Source: Corynebacterium tuberculostearicum
GTDB taxonomy: Bacteria > Actinomycetota > Actinomycetes > Mycobacteriales > Mycobacteriaceae
Direction of reading: 5' to 3'
NCBI RefSeq assembly: GCF_030506365.1
Contig: NZ_CP073092.1
Span: 992,001-1,056,000 of the forward strand
Length of the DNA stretch: 64,000 nucleotides
Within the stretch, counting starts at the first letter, position 1; every line of letters begins with the position of its first letter. Below the pieces are notes generated by a model. That model was not told the DNA's origin, made no database searches, and saw nothing but the letters and a program-made list of their open reading frames with translations. Shown in pieces: positions 46,314 through 53,952 of the stretch. Both the position numbers and the translations under genes were made by a program.

Positions 46314-46913
46314 CTAGTCGATGGCACGCACGGTGGCAAAGGCTGTGCGAACTATCTCATGCTTTGTGTGAGCGTCCAGTGATTCTTCGGCCTGGGAGCG
46401 GCGGTGGATTTCTTTCATGCTCATCGCACTGGCACCCGCACACGCTTGGAGAATGACCGCGATTTCAAAGCGCGACTTATCTGGGGCGCGTTGGTGGAAA
46501 GCTTCCAAAACTTGGTCAGCTACGACTTGGAATTGTTGGCGCTCTTTCGAGGTATGGCTCAAGTTTTCTAAAGCCTCGCCAATGGTGAAAAGAGAGGTAA
46601 AAGAATGTAGCTCTTTGCCCTCGTTTTCGGTGGCATCGAGCGTTACTTGTTCGAGGAATTCAGAAATGGATGAATTAGGAAAAACAGTGGGTACTTCCTT
46701 GGAAAACTTGGCAAGCACATCGGTGCTAAAGGACAGTAGCGCATCAGCCACCGAGGAGAAGTAGTTGTGAAAGGTGCGCGGGGAAACCCCGACGGCCGCG
46801 GTGATGCCGGAGATCGTGGCGGCTTCGGCACCGCCGTCGAGGACGAGGCGCGCTGCCGCATCGGCCATGGCCTGACGCGTAGCTCGCTTCTTTTCTTCGC
46901 GCAGACTAGTCAC
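46314..46913 (-). CDS. TetR-family regulator linked to the MmpL-like pump
   Basis: A 199-residue regulator. The N-terminal helix-turn-helix reads RQAMADAAARLVLDGGAEAATISGITAAVGVSPRTFHNYFSSV; the C-terminal 140 residues form the ligand domain. Its start overlaps the 3' end of the MmpL-like gene by 8 bases on the same strand, so both are in one transcript. Local repression of the pump operon with release by an exported lipid or drug is the usual arrangement, but the operator is not identified. Confidence 0.88.
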   Translation of the reverse strand: MTSLREEKKRATRQAMADAAARLVLDGGAEAATISGITAAVGVSPRTFHNYFSSVADALLSFSTDVLAKFSKEVPTVFPNSSISEFLEQVTLDATENEGKELHSFTSLFTIGEALENLSHTSKERQQFQVVADQVLEAFHQRAPDKSRFEIAVILQACAGASAMSMKEIHRRSQAEESLDAHTKHEIVRTAFATVRAID

Positions 46914-49284
46914 GGTGTGTCTCGCCTACCTTTTCTCGTTGGGTGCGCAGGAGTTCCTCGCGGTCGGAGTGCAAGGCCTCGCCTTCAATATCCATGTTTG
47001 GCGTGATCTTATCCAACCAGCGCGGGAACCACCATGCCTTTTTGTCCAGCACAAACATGGTGGCGGGGATGATCATCATGCGGACCACGAAGGCGTCGAT
47101 AAGCACGCCCGCAGCCAGGGCAAAGCCCATGGTCTTAATGAACGGCTCGTCCATCAAGATGAAGGCGGCAAAGACGGAAATCATAATCAGTGCTGCGGCC
47201 GTGACCACGCGGGCGCCGTGCTTAAAGCCATTCGAGGTGGCGTTGCCGGCCGTCTTGCCATTGACAAATCCCTCACGCATGCGGGTCACCAAGAAGACCT
47301 GATAGTCCATGGCTAGGCCGAAGGTAAGACCGATGAGCATGATGGGCAGGAAGGAAAGCAGCGGCTGCGGGTCGTCGACGATGCCGAACATGCCTTCTTG
47401 CCAAATGGCCACGGTGATGCCGAAGGTCGCGGCCATCGACAAAGCGAAGCCGGCCGCGGCGATGAGCGGCACCCAGATGGAGCGGAAGACCAGCATCAAG
47501 ACGATGAAGGCTAGGCCCAGCACGATGGCTACGTATGGGATAAGCACGTTATTGAGGCGCTCAGAAATATCATCGAAGATCGGGGTGATACCGGTAATGC
47601 CGTAGGAACCGCCGGTCTTTTCAAACTCACCCTGGTAATCGCGCAGGTGGTTAAGGGTTTCGGTGGTCTCCTCATCAGTTGCGCCGGTGGTAGGCGTGAT
47701 CATGATTTGGGCAGCATCACCGTTGTCAGTGGTCTGCACGATCTGGGCGTTTTCTACGCCGTCGTTGCCATTGATCTCCTGCAGGAGGTCCTGGAAGGCC
47801 GGCATGCGGTCCTGCTCAGGGACGTCGGCCGCATCAACGAACGCGATCATCGAGGCATTGCGGCCAGGGCCAAAGGCGTCTGCCGTGATCTCATAGGCCT
47901 CGCGCTGCGGGGTGCCGGGCTTTGCGGTGCCATCGGTGGGCATGGCCAGGCGTAGCTGGGCAAATGGTACGGCCAGGATGCCCAGCAAGACCACACCCGC
48001 GATAAGGTGCAGCCACGGGTGGGCACGCACGCGGCGAACCCAGCGCAGGCCCATGGTGGGCTTTTCGTCTTCTGGGTCTGGAACCTTGGGGCCAGGCACG
48101 CGGCCAGCGAAGATCTTGGTGCCCAAGAGTCCAAGCAGGGCGGGGATGAAGGTATTGGCAACCAATACGGCGATGATGACCGTAGCCGCAGCAGCGATGG
48201 CCATGGTGCCCAGGAACGGGATGCCGATAATGGTCAGCGCGGCCAAGGCGATGACCACGGTGGTGCCGGCGAAGACAACGGAACCGCCCGCGGTGCCCAG
48301 CGCCATGCCCATGGCGTGGGCACGGGTGGCCTTATCCATCTTCTTGAGCTCTTGGGCCAGTTCCTTTGGCGAAAGATCGTTGAGGCCAGAGGAGGTGATG
48401 AGCTCGTTGCGGAAGCGGTTGACAATAAACAGCGCGTAATCGATGCCGACTGCCAGGCCAATCATGGAGGCCAATGTCGGGGTCATATCGGAGACGGTAT
48501 CCGTAAAGACCGTGGATACCTGCACGCCGAGGATGCCGATGCCCACGCCGATGACGGCGGAAATGAGCGGCATGCCAGCGGCCACGAAGGAACCGAAGGT
48601 AATCAGCAGCACGATCGCTGCGACGATGAGGCCGATAATCTCGGCGCTGCCACCCATCTCTTGGCCAGCGGAGCTAAAGGCATTGCCCTGGTACTTCACC
48701 GTGAGGTCGCCCTCGTCGTACTTGTGGAGTACGTCCGTGACCTTGGTCATGTCCTCTTCTGGGATGTCCATGACGGTTTCCGCATCAAAGGTGATGGTGA
48801 CGGTGCCGGTGGACTTATCCTCGCTCAGAGGGGAGAGCTGCTGCAGATTCTTGTGAATCTGCTTGTCTGGCATGTGCTGGGCCTTCATCTTTTCGCCCAT
48901 TTGTTTCTCCATACCGGCTGCAGCCATCACTGGGCTGACCAGTTTTTCCTGGTCCTTGAGCGCGCCAGTGTCCTTGAGCTCACCAAGGAGGTCATCTACC
49001 TCGCTGGCCACCTGCTTATCGGTGAGGTTTTTCCCCTCCGGCGCTTGGATGACCACGGTGCCCTCGGGAGAGCTCATGGCATCGGTGTCTTGGCCGAAGC
49101 GCTCCATCATCTTGTCTTGGGTGGTGGTGGAGTCCATTTCCGGCATGGAGAAATTAGGGTTGGGGGCCTTGGCAAAGCCGGCGGTAAGTCCCGCCATGGC
49201 CACCAAGACGATGAGCCAAAACGCTAGGAATGGCCACACCTTGCGGTAGGACCAGCTACCTAGCCGGTAGAGGAATTTAGACAT
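46906..49284 (-). CDS. MmpL-family RND transporter
   Basis: A 792-residue transporter with two repeats of an outer loop followed by membrane helices. The MMPL-specific stretches are GLAVGIDYALFIVNRFRNEL in the first half and GLTFGLAMDYQVFLVTRMREG in the second. A first helix is at the N-terminus (VWPFLAFWLIVLVAMAGL). MmpL/CmpL proteins export mycolates or other envelope lipids and siderophores; the shorter form here may also be a drug exporter. I chose the ATG at 49284 (MSKFLYRLGSWSYRK), which matches family N-termini, over an upstream in-frame ATG. Confidence 0.9.
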   Translation of the reverse strand: MSKFLYRLGSWSYRKVWPFLAFWLIVLVAMAGLTAGFAKAPNPNFSMPEMDSTTTQDKMMERFGQDTDAMSSPEGTVVIQAPEGKNLTDKQVASEVDDLLGELKDTGALKDQEKLVSPVMAAAGMEKQMGEKMKAQHMPDKQIHKNLQQLSPLSEDKSTGTVTITFDAETVMDIPEEDMTKVTDVLHKYDEGDLTVKYQGNAFSSAGQEMGGSAEIIGLIVAAIVLLITFGSFVAAGMPLISAVIGVGIGILGVQVSTVFTDTVSDMTPTLASMIGLAVGIDYALFIVNRFRNELITSSGLNDLSPKELAQELKKMDKATRAHAMGMALGTAGGSVVFAGTTVVIALAALTIIGIPFLGTMAIAAAATVIIAVLVANTFIPALLGLLGTKIFAGRVPGPKVPDPEDEKPTMGLRWVRRVRAHPWLHLIAGVVLLGILAVPFAQLRLAMPTDGTAKPGTPQREAYEITADAFGPGRNASMIAFVDAADVPEQDRMPAFQDLLQEINGNDGVENAQIVQTTDNGDAAQIMITPTTGATDEETTETLNHLRDYQGEFEKTGGSYGITGITPIFDDISERLNNVLIPYVAIVLGLAFIVLMLVFRSIWVPLIAAAGFALSMAATFGITVAIWQEGMFGIVDDPQPLLSFLPIMLIGLTFGLAMDYQVFLVTRMREGFVNGKTAGNATSNGFKHGARVVTAAALIMISVFAAFILMDEPFIKTMGFALAAGVLIDAFVVRMMIIPATMFVLDKKAWWFPRWLDKITPNMDIEGEALHSDREELLRTQREKVGETHRD

Positions 49285-49518
49285 AAAAATGTGCTTTCTT
49301 GTGCAGTATGCGTGCAATGCTCTGCGCGCAGGTAACAGCGACTATGGAATCCGCGGGGAGAAGTTTTCACCCCGTGCGAAACATTGCATAGTGTAGACAA
49401 AATTGCAGAACGTGCGCAAAGACCGGTGCGGTGGACCATAGGAAGCTGCGCGTGAAAGATGGGGCTTGTGCCCTCGGGCGTATCGGCGATGGCGGCATGG
49501 GGCGGTAGACTGACCGGC

Positions 49519-50172
49519 ATGCTCCACGCCGTTAGTTTTGCCCTCCTGGATTCCGTCAATGCCTTACTCATCGGAATCCTCGTGGCCATTGGCATCATCT
49601 TGCCCCGCGGCAAGTACCGGCGCATTGCCGCATTAGTGGTGGTAGGAGACTGGATTGGCGTCCTCGCCGCAGCGGCCGTGGTGATGTTTGTGCTGCTGGG
49701 AGTAAAAGATCAGATCGAGGCCATTTTGAGCTCGCCCGTTGCCGGCTGGGTACTTGTCGCAGTGGGCATCGCGGTGGGGTTTGGCTCGTGGCGCTCTCAA
49801 GGCCAGCCCAATGCCTTAGTAAATCGACTGCTCGAGCCGTTGCGTACTCCATCGCTGTTTACCGCGATCATCGGTTTCATCATGGGCGTGGTGCAATCGC
49901 TGACCTCGGTGCCGTTTTATTACGGGCTCATGCACCTGGCTACCGAAGACGTCGCTCCGGCCGCTCAGTACGGCGGCTTGGTGTGGTACGCCAGCTTGGC
50001 GCTATCCCTGCCCACCATCTGTGGCCTTTTCATTGCGGTGGTGCGAGCCCATCCCGAATCGGCCGCCGGCCGTCTTTTTGCCGCGGCGCGCGCCAATAGC
50101 ACTCAGGTGGCGCTCTTCGGCGGCTACCTCGTGGCGGTCTTCCTCATCCTCATGGGCGTGCTTTCCCTTTAA
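49519..50172 (+). CDS. GAP/Sap-like integral membrane protein
   Basis: A 217-residue protein with about six membrane helices, starting MLHAVSFALLDSVNALLIG. The ALLDSVNALLIGIL start and a central VVQSLTSVPFYYGLMHLA region recall the GAP/Sap family, which assists glycolipid or sulfolipid transport in mycobacteria, often near MmpL genes; here the MmpL-like operon is directly upstream on the other strand. Homology is suggestive only. An ATG 20 codons earlier is in frame but adds a non-hydrophobic stretch. Confidence 0.6.
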   Translation: MLHAVSFALLDSVNALLIGILVAIGIILPRGKYRRIAALVVVGDWIGVLAAAAVVMFVLLGVKDQIEAILSSPVAGWVLVAVGIAVGFGSWRSQGQPNALVNRLLEPLRTPSLFTAIIGFIMGVVQSLTSVPFYYGLMHLATEDVAPAAQYGGLVWYASLALSLPTICGLFIAVVRAHPESAAGRLFAAARANSTQVALFGGYLVAVFLILMGVLSL

Positions 50173-50708
50173 CCAAAGGTGACCTCATCCAGGCTCAACG
50201 TCACATCGGATTGGCTGCGCGCGCAGTCCACGTAGCGGGCAGCATGCGCAATGAAGGCCTGTGACTCTTCCGGGCTGAGCTCACGGCGCACCTTGGCCGG
50301 CACGCCGGCGGCAAGGCTGCGCGGTGGAATAGTGGTTCCTTCCAACACCACGGCGCCCGCCGCGATGAGCGAGCCGGTGCCAATAGTGCAGCGCGAGAGC
50401 AGCGAAGAGGACATTCCCACCAAGCAACCGGCCTCCACATGCGCGGCATGGACCATTGCCATGTGTCCCACCGTGACATCATCTTCTAATACGCACGGGG
50501 TGTCCTCTTCTACGTGGAAGACGCAATTGTCCTGGATATTGCAACTAGCACCAATGCGAATTGCGCCCACGTCGCCGCGCAGCACGCTGCCATAAAAGAC
50601 GGAGGAATCCGGGCCGATTTCTACATCGCCAATGATGGTGGCGTTGGGGGCAATCCACGCACTGCGGTGGATGCGTGGCTTCTTTCCAGCACAGGGCAAA
50701 AGCAGCAT
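50169..50708 (-). CDS. Gamma-class carbonic anhydrase-like hexapeptide protein
   Basis: A 179-residue left-handed beta-helix protein. The hexapeptide repeat runs from APNATIIGDVEIGPDSSVFYGSVLRGD to the C-terminus. The gamma carbonic anhydrase zinc-ligand pattern is seen in VFHVEEDTPCVLEDDVTVGHMAMVHAAHVE, where three His lie at the subunit interface. Many members lack measurable anhydrase activity. It converges with the GAP-like gene (4-base overlap) and follows the 125-codon gene by 19 bases on the same strand. Confidence 0.88.
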   Translation of the reverse strand: MLLLPCAGKKPRIHRSAWIAPNATIIGDVEIGPDSSVFYGSVLRGDVGAIRIGASCNIQDNCVFHVEEDTPCVLEDDVTVGHMAMVHAAHVEAGCLVGMSSSLLSRCTIGTGSLIAAGAVVLEGTTIPPRSLAAGVPAKVRRELSPEESQAFIAHAARYVDCARSQSDVTLSLDEVTFG

Positions 50709-50727
50709 GTCAGTCCTTTCGAGGAAA

Positions 50728-51105
50728 CTATTCCACCACCACGGCGACGGCGGGGGAAAGCTCGTAGTCGCCGGGGTAGGGGAGGTGGCCTACGAGGGCG
50801 TCGGCAAGCGCGGGCGTAAGCGGAATGACCCAGCCGCGCCGGGGATCTTTGATGGGCAAGGCTTCCTTCTTCGCGGCGGGAAAATGCACCGTCGTGGTGG
50901 GAGAGGCCAATGTAGCTGACTCGCGGGCGCGGGCTACCTCGCAAAGCACTTCCGCGCCGGGCTGATTAGTGACCACAATGATAAGCGGGCCAGCGGTGTG
51001 GATTTCCAGTTTTTCTACCCGCGCGGTGGGGGCGGTGAAATCGGGGTGAGCTAAGCGCGGGGGCTGCGCGCCGGTAAGTCGGGCGAGGGCGTCTTTTAAT
51101 CCCAT
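50728..51105 (-). CDS. Conserved-looking hypothetical protein, 125 residues
   Basis: The product MGLKDALARLTGAQPPRLAHPDF... is a soluble protein with no signal peptide or named domain. An internal strand-rich region (EKLEIHTAGPLIIVVTNQPGAEV) and a proline-rich end are visible. It precedes the gamma carbonic anhydrase gene on the same strand. Its 5' end is present a second time at 53503-53574, 61 of 72 bases identical with mostly silent changes, which argues that this is a real, translated gene family. Confidence 0.6.
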   Translation of the reverse strand: MGLKDALARLTGAQPPRLAHPDFTAPTARVEKLEIHTAGPLIIVVTNQPGAEVLCEVARARESATLASPTTTVHFPAAKKEALPIKDPRRGWVIPLTPALADALVGHLPYPGDYELSPAVAVVVE

Positions 51106-51119
51106 AAGCCTTTAGTCTA
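51034..51119. repeat. Left copy of an 86-bp diverged direct repeat (gene 5' end)
   Basis: It covers the first ~24 codons of the 125-residue gene and the bases up to the stop of what was once its upstream neighbour (TTAGACT). The right copy is at 53504-53589 in the same orientation. The two coding segments share 61 of 72 bases by my count. They flank the IS-bracketed patch directly. Confidence 0.75.
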
Positions 51120-51120
51120 A

Positions 51121-51131
51121 CCTGACTTAGG
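51121..51131. repeat. Left terminal inverted repeat of the IS element
   Basis: CCTGACTTAGG is the exact complement of the right-end sequence CCTAAGTCAGG at 53494-53504. The match extends to 14 of 15 bases inward (CCTGACTTAGGTCAT versus CCTGACTTAGGCCAT). About 85 bases of adjoining sequence also recur at 53398-53490. Confidence 0.8.
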
Positions 51132-51246
51132 TCATGGGCGGGTGAGTAACGTCACTCTTGACACTGTTACCTGGTGGTTTTGTTTGTGGGGTGGGATTTT
51201 TCCGCACTAAGTGGGTAGTTCCGGGGTGTTCAGTAGTCTGATTTTG

Positions 51247-52180
51247 GTGAGTCCTTATATTCGCACCGTCAAGACCGCCTCAGGAGCGATAGCGGTGCAC
51301 GTGGTGTTCTCTGAACGCAAAAGTGCGAAAAGAATGAAGCATATCGGCTCAGCGCATTCAGAGTCTGAGCTTGCGCTTTTGCGGGCTGAGGCTCAACGCA
51401 TCGTCGATGGTGACCAACTCGCAATGGACTTCGGCGAGGTTACACACACCCCACCGGCAACAGGCAGTGTTTCCAACCCGCTGCCGGTAGCCGGTCAGCG
51501 GGCTGGATACTTGCTGGACTGTATTGATGCGTGTTTCAACGAGTTAGGCCGTGCAGCAGCAAGCGGAGATGATCCGGTGCTTCGTGTTCTGGTGCGTGCC
51601 CGGATCATCCATCCCAGCTCAAAGCTGGATTTCATCGAGACTCTTCCCGGGGTTGGCATCACCAGCGCAAGCTACCGCACCATCCAGAGGCGTCGTTCCT
51701 CCTTCGCCACCGAATCGTTCGGGGAGATACAAACCCAAGCGTTGGCCCATCATGTAGGTATTGGGCCAGGCGCATTTATCTTGTACGACGTGACCATCTT
51801 GTACTTTGAAGCCGATACTCCTGATGAGCTTCGCAAACCCCTATTTTCCAAAGAACGCCGTGTGGAGCCACAAAACCTTGTCGGGCTGCTTACTGATGCC
51901 ACCGGGTTTCCACTGCATGTGGGTGCGTTTGCTGGCAACTCGGCATAAACCCACACGATGCTACCGATGATCACACGGTTCCAAGATGCCTACCAGCTCG
52001 ACGAGGTTATCGTCGTTGCCGATGCGGGCATGGTTTCAGCGGCGAACAAGCAAGCACCCATCGATGCAGGTCTGCACTACATTTTGTCGGTGAAACCTCC
52101 ACCGTGCCTGAGGTGATTGAAACCTGGCGGCGGGAAAACCCCGGTGAAGACTACGCCCACGGCCAGATCTGGACACAAGC
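51247..52180 (+). pseudogene. Decayed IS1634/IS1549-like transposase
   Basis: The frame begins with GTG and VSPYIRTVKTASGAIAVHVVF, then MKHIGSAHSESELALL, the typical start of IS1634-family (IS4-like) transposases. It continues to GPGAFILYDVTILYFE and LLTDATGFPLHVGAFAGN. An in-frame TAA at 51946-51948 stops it where related sequences have a Glu codon. The frame then resumes (MLPMITRFQDAYQLDEVIVVADAGM) and shifts again near 52099 (TVPEVIETWRRENPGEDYAHGQ). Beyond about 52180 the 3' half of the transposase is missing. It cannot be active. Confidence 0.85.
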
Positions 52181-52312
52181 CTCGGCTGGGACAACGGCGC
52201 CCATGATTGGTGGCCAGCCCCCGTTGGTGCGGCGAGCCTGGCTCAGGCCGTAACGGATCTCGTGGCTGCGGGTGCTAGCCTGCTGGGGGGTGCTGCCGCG
52301 TGGGGCCACTGA
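52181..52312 (+). pseudogene. Possible C-terminal remnant of an unidentified gene
   Basis: After the transposase breaks off, an open frame of 43 codons reads LGWDNGAHDWWPAPVGAAS then AQAVTDLVAAGASLLGGAAAWGH and stops. The Ala/Gly-rich end could be a membrane or barrel helix. It has no start or ribosome-binding site and I do not recognise it. It may be the end of a gene cut by the IS event, or chance. Confidence 0.3.
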
Positions 52313-52389
52313 GATACGCCAGCTGCGCGCTTCCATCCTTGGCGCAACAAGCGGTTCCTCTGGACAATAGCGAAGGAATACCAGGACAA

Positions 52390-52411
52390 CCCCAATGCAT
52401 GGGGATACAAT
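52390..52411 (+). promoter_or_regulatory. Promoter with internal palindrome for the small secreted protein
   Basis: TACAAT at 52406-52411 is a good -10 hexamer and ends six bases before the ATG, implying a leaderless mRNA, common in corynebacteria. Just upstream, CCCCA-ATGCA-TGGGG (52390-52404) is a perfect 5-bp inverted repeat placed between the -10 and the expected -35 (AGGACA at 52383-52388, 17-base spacing), a typical operator position. Confidence 0.5.
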
Positions 52412-52417
52412 ATTGCT

Positions 52418-52804
52418 ATGAAAAAGTCTTCTTTCCTCGCAGCATGCGCTGCGTTCCTCGTCGCCTCTCTGTCCGTACCCGCCGCCAACGCCGAGTTGAC
52501 CCAGACTGAGCGGGACCAATTCCGTACCGACCCCGTTGGCGCGATTGCCTGGCAGGCCATCAAGGGCTCTTCCGAGTATGTGCGTGCCGATGGTGACACC
52601 ATGATGGCCGCGTCCTTCTTCTCCATGACTTCGCCGGGCGACGACATCGGCCTGCCGGCCCTGCAGAACTGCGCCGAGCGGGTCGGCTCCTCTGCTCCGC
52701 AGGGTGGCGTGCGCTACGTGGCGGCTGCCCTGTGCGCAACCTTTGACCCGACCACACGCGGCGAGGTGCAGCGCGCGAACCTCATGTACGCGCCGCTGGG
52801 TTAA
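52418..52804 (+). CDS. Small secreted protein of unknown function
   Basis: A 128-residue exported protein. The signal peptide MKKSSFLAACAAFLVASLSV ends at a likely ANA cleavage site. The mature part (about 102 residues) is mixed alpha/beta with two cysteines (QNCAER, ALCATF) that may pair. No family is recognised. It lies inside the IS-bracketed patch between a transposase remnant and a gluconokinase pseudogene, yet is intact, with its own promoter, so it is the only clearly functional cargo. Confidence 0.7.
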   Translation: MKKSSFLAACAAFLVASLSVPAANAELTQTERDQFRTDPVGAIAWQAIKGSSEYVRADGDTMMAASFFSMTSPGDDIGLPALQNCAERVGSSAPQGGVRYVAAALCATFDPTTRGEVQRANLMYAPLG

Positions 52805-52912
52805 ACCGCGCTTTATCGAGCCGCACGGTGGTTGCGTCATATTGCGTTGAATCGCGCTGCGTCAGGCAGTGCGCAGCGCGTACGATTTGGTGGAATGCTG
52901 CAAGGAAGGATG

Positions 52913-53388
52913 ATGCGCAAGCACGTGGTGATCAAGGGAGTCTCGAGCTGCGGTAAGTCCACGGTCAGGGAGTTGCTGGCGCAGCGCACCGGCCTGCCTT
53001 TTCGGGATGGGGACGATATGCATCCGGCGGCGAACATCTAGAAAATGACCTCAGGGCAGGCCCTTGACGACGCCGACCGCAAGCCCTGGCTCGAGTCCTT
53101 AGGCCGCTTTCTCGCGGACCAGGACGCCGGTGCCATTGTGGTCTGCTCCGCGCTCAAGCGCTCCCACCGCGACTTCATCGATACGATCTTTGTGGGCCTG
53201 CACGGCTCTTATGAGCTGCTCAAGGAGCGCATGAGTCAGCGCTCTGGGCACTTCATGCCGGTCGTCCTTCTGGACTCGCAATTCGAGACACTCGAGGAAC
53301 TGCAGCCGGGGAAGCGGGCATCGTGCTGGATGTCAGCGAGTCCCCAGAGGAACTTGCCGCCGCGGCGGCCGAATACTTACGGGGTTAG
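52913..53388 (+). pseudogene. gntK: Gluconokinase pseudogene
   Basis: Gluconokinase phosphorylates gluconate for the pentose phosphate pathway. The remnant has the P-loop KGVSSCGKST, GDDMHPAANI, KMTSGQALDDADRKPWLESL, CSALKRSHRD and a distal VVLLDSQFETLEEL, all family landmarks. A TAG at 53039-53041 interrupts NI-KM, and a one-base shift near 53311 (GGGGAAGCG) disrupts the last 25 codons, whose restored frame reads AGIVLDVSESPEELAAAAAEYLRG. Two independent lesions mean it is dead. GGAAGG precedes the ATG. Confidence 0.85.
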
Positions 53389-53397
53389 CTGGCGCTT

Positions 53398-53504
53398 CCC
53401 GGCTTAGGTCATGTGCGGGTGAGTAACGTTTCTCTTGATACTGCTACCTGGTGGTATTTGGCGGTGGGGTGGGATTGTTCCGCACTAAAATGGCCTAAGT
53501 CAGG
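53398..53504. mobile_element. MITE-like element derived from the same IS
   Basis: About 107 bases bounded by CCCGGCTTAGGTCAT (53398-53412) and CCTAAGTCAGG (53494-53504), terminal inverted repeats matching the IS ends. The first 90 bases are a diverged copy (about 85-90 % by eye) of the IS left end at 51121-51215, including GTGCGGGTGAGTAACG and TACCTGGTGG. It then joins directly to the right end, so it is an internal-deletion derivative that keeps both ends and no transposase. Confidence 0.7.
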
Positions 53505-53574
53505 CGGAATCGGGGCGCGCTAAGCGCGTGGACTGCGCGCCGGTTAGCCGGGCAAGTGCATCTTTTAATCCCAT
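53503..53574 (-). pseudogene. 5' remnant of a second copy of the 125-codon gene
   Basis: From the ATG at 53574 the minus strand reads MGLKDALARLTGAQSTRLAR then PDSA and a stop created at the IS end. It is homologous to the start of the intact gene at 50728-51105, differing at 11 of 72 bases, most of them silent in the first half. It sits 12 bases from the stop of the 113-codon gene, probably the native gene order. Confidence 0.7.
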
Positions 53575-53589
53575 GGGAGCCCAGTCTAA
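53504..53589. repeat. Right copy of the 86-bp diverged direct repeat
   Basis: Matches 51034-51119 in the same orientation. It abuts the right terminal inverted repeat (53494-53504) of the mobile patch. The divergence rules out a target-site duplication, which would be short and identical. Confidence 0.7.
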
Positions 53590-53927
53590 TGAGCATTGAC
53601 GGTGATGGTGCGGCAGCGCTCCAGGTCGAAATAGGCACGTTGGCCGGTGGCGGCAACGCGCTCGCGGGCCACGGCCTCATCGTGGGTTACGGCCGTGGCG
53701 AGGAAGACGAGCGGTCCATCCGGCTGGCGCCATGTGCCGAGATACCGCGCGCCGTATTCTTTGGCTAAGACCAAGGCCTTGCTCACCGCGGCCGGGGTAG
53801 GCTCCGTCACCCGCAGCAGCGCCTTCCCGGTGGGGTTATAGGCGAACCCGGTGCGAGGCTGCTGGCCGGTTTCGATATCGAAGGTGCCTTCTTCGTCCGC
53901 GAGCAATTGCCGGAAAATGCGCTTCAT
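53586..53927 (-). CDS. Hypothetical protein, 113 residues
   Basis: The product MKRIFRQLLADEEGTFDIETGQQ... is soluble, mixed alpha/beta, with GKALLRVTEPTPAAVSKALVLAKEYGARYLGTW and FLATAVTHDEAVARERVA stretches. No domain is recognised. I chose the ATG at 53927; the longer frame upstream runs into the divergent patatin-like gene. It may once have been in an operon with the 125-codon gene, now separated from an intact copy by the mobile patch. Confidence 0.6.
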   Translation of the reverse strand: MKRIFRQLLADEEGTFDIETGQQPRTGFAYNPTGKALLRVTEPTPAAVSKALVLAKEYGARYLGTWRQPDGPLVFLATAVTHDEAVARERVAATGQRAYFDLERCRTITVNAH

Positions 53928-53952
53928 TGGGCCCAGCGTAGTATGGGACACC

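Noticed and set aside
48007..49227. 406-codon plus-strand frame opposite the MmpL-like gene
   Set aside because: Shadow frame; His/Gly/Asp-rich product without structure, while the minus strand has clear RND motifs.
51034..51119. Interpretation of the flanking 86-bp repeat as a target-site duplication
   Set aside because: Too long and too diverged (11 differences in 72 coding bases) for a transposition-generated duplication.
52151..52840. 229-codon minus-strand frame in the mobile patch
   Set aside because: It is antisense to the small secreted protein, which has a signal peptide, promoter and sensible codons; no family match.
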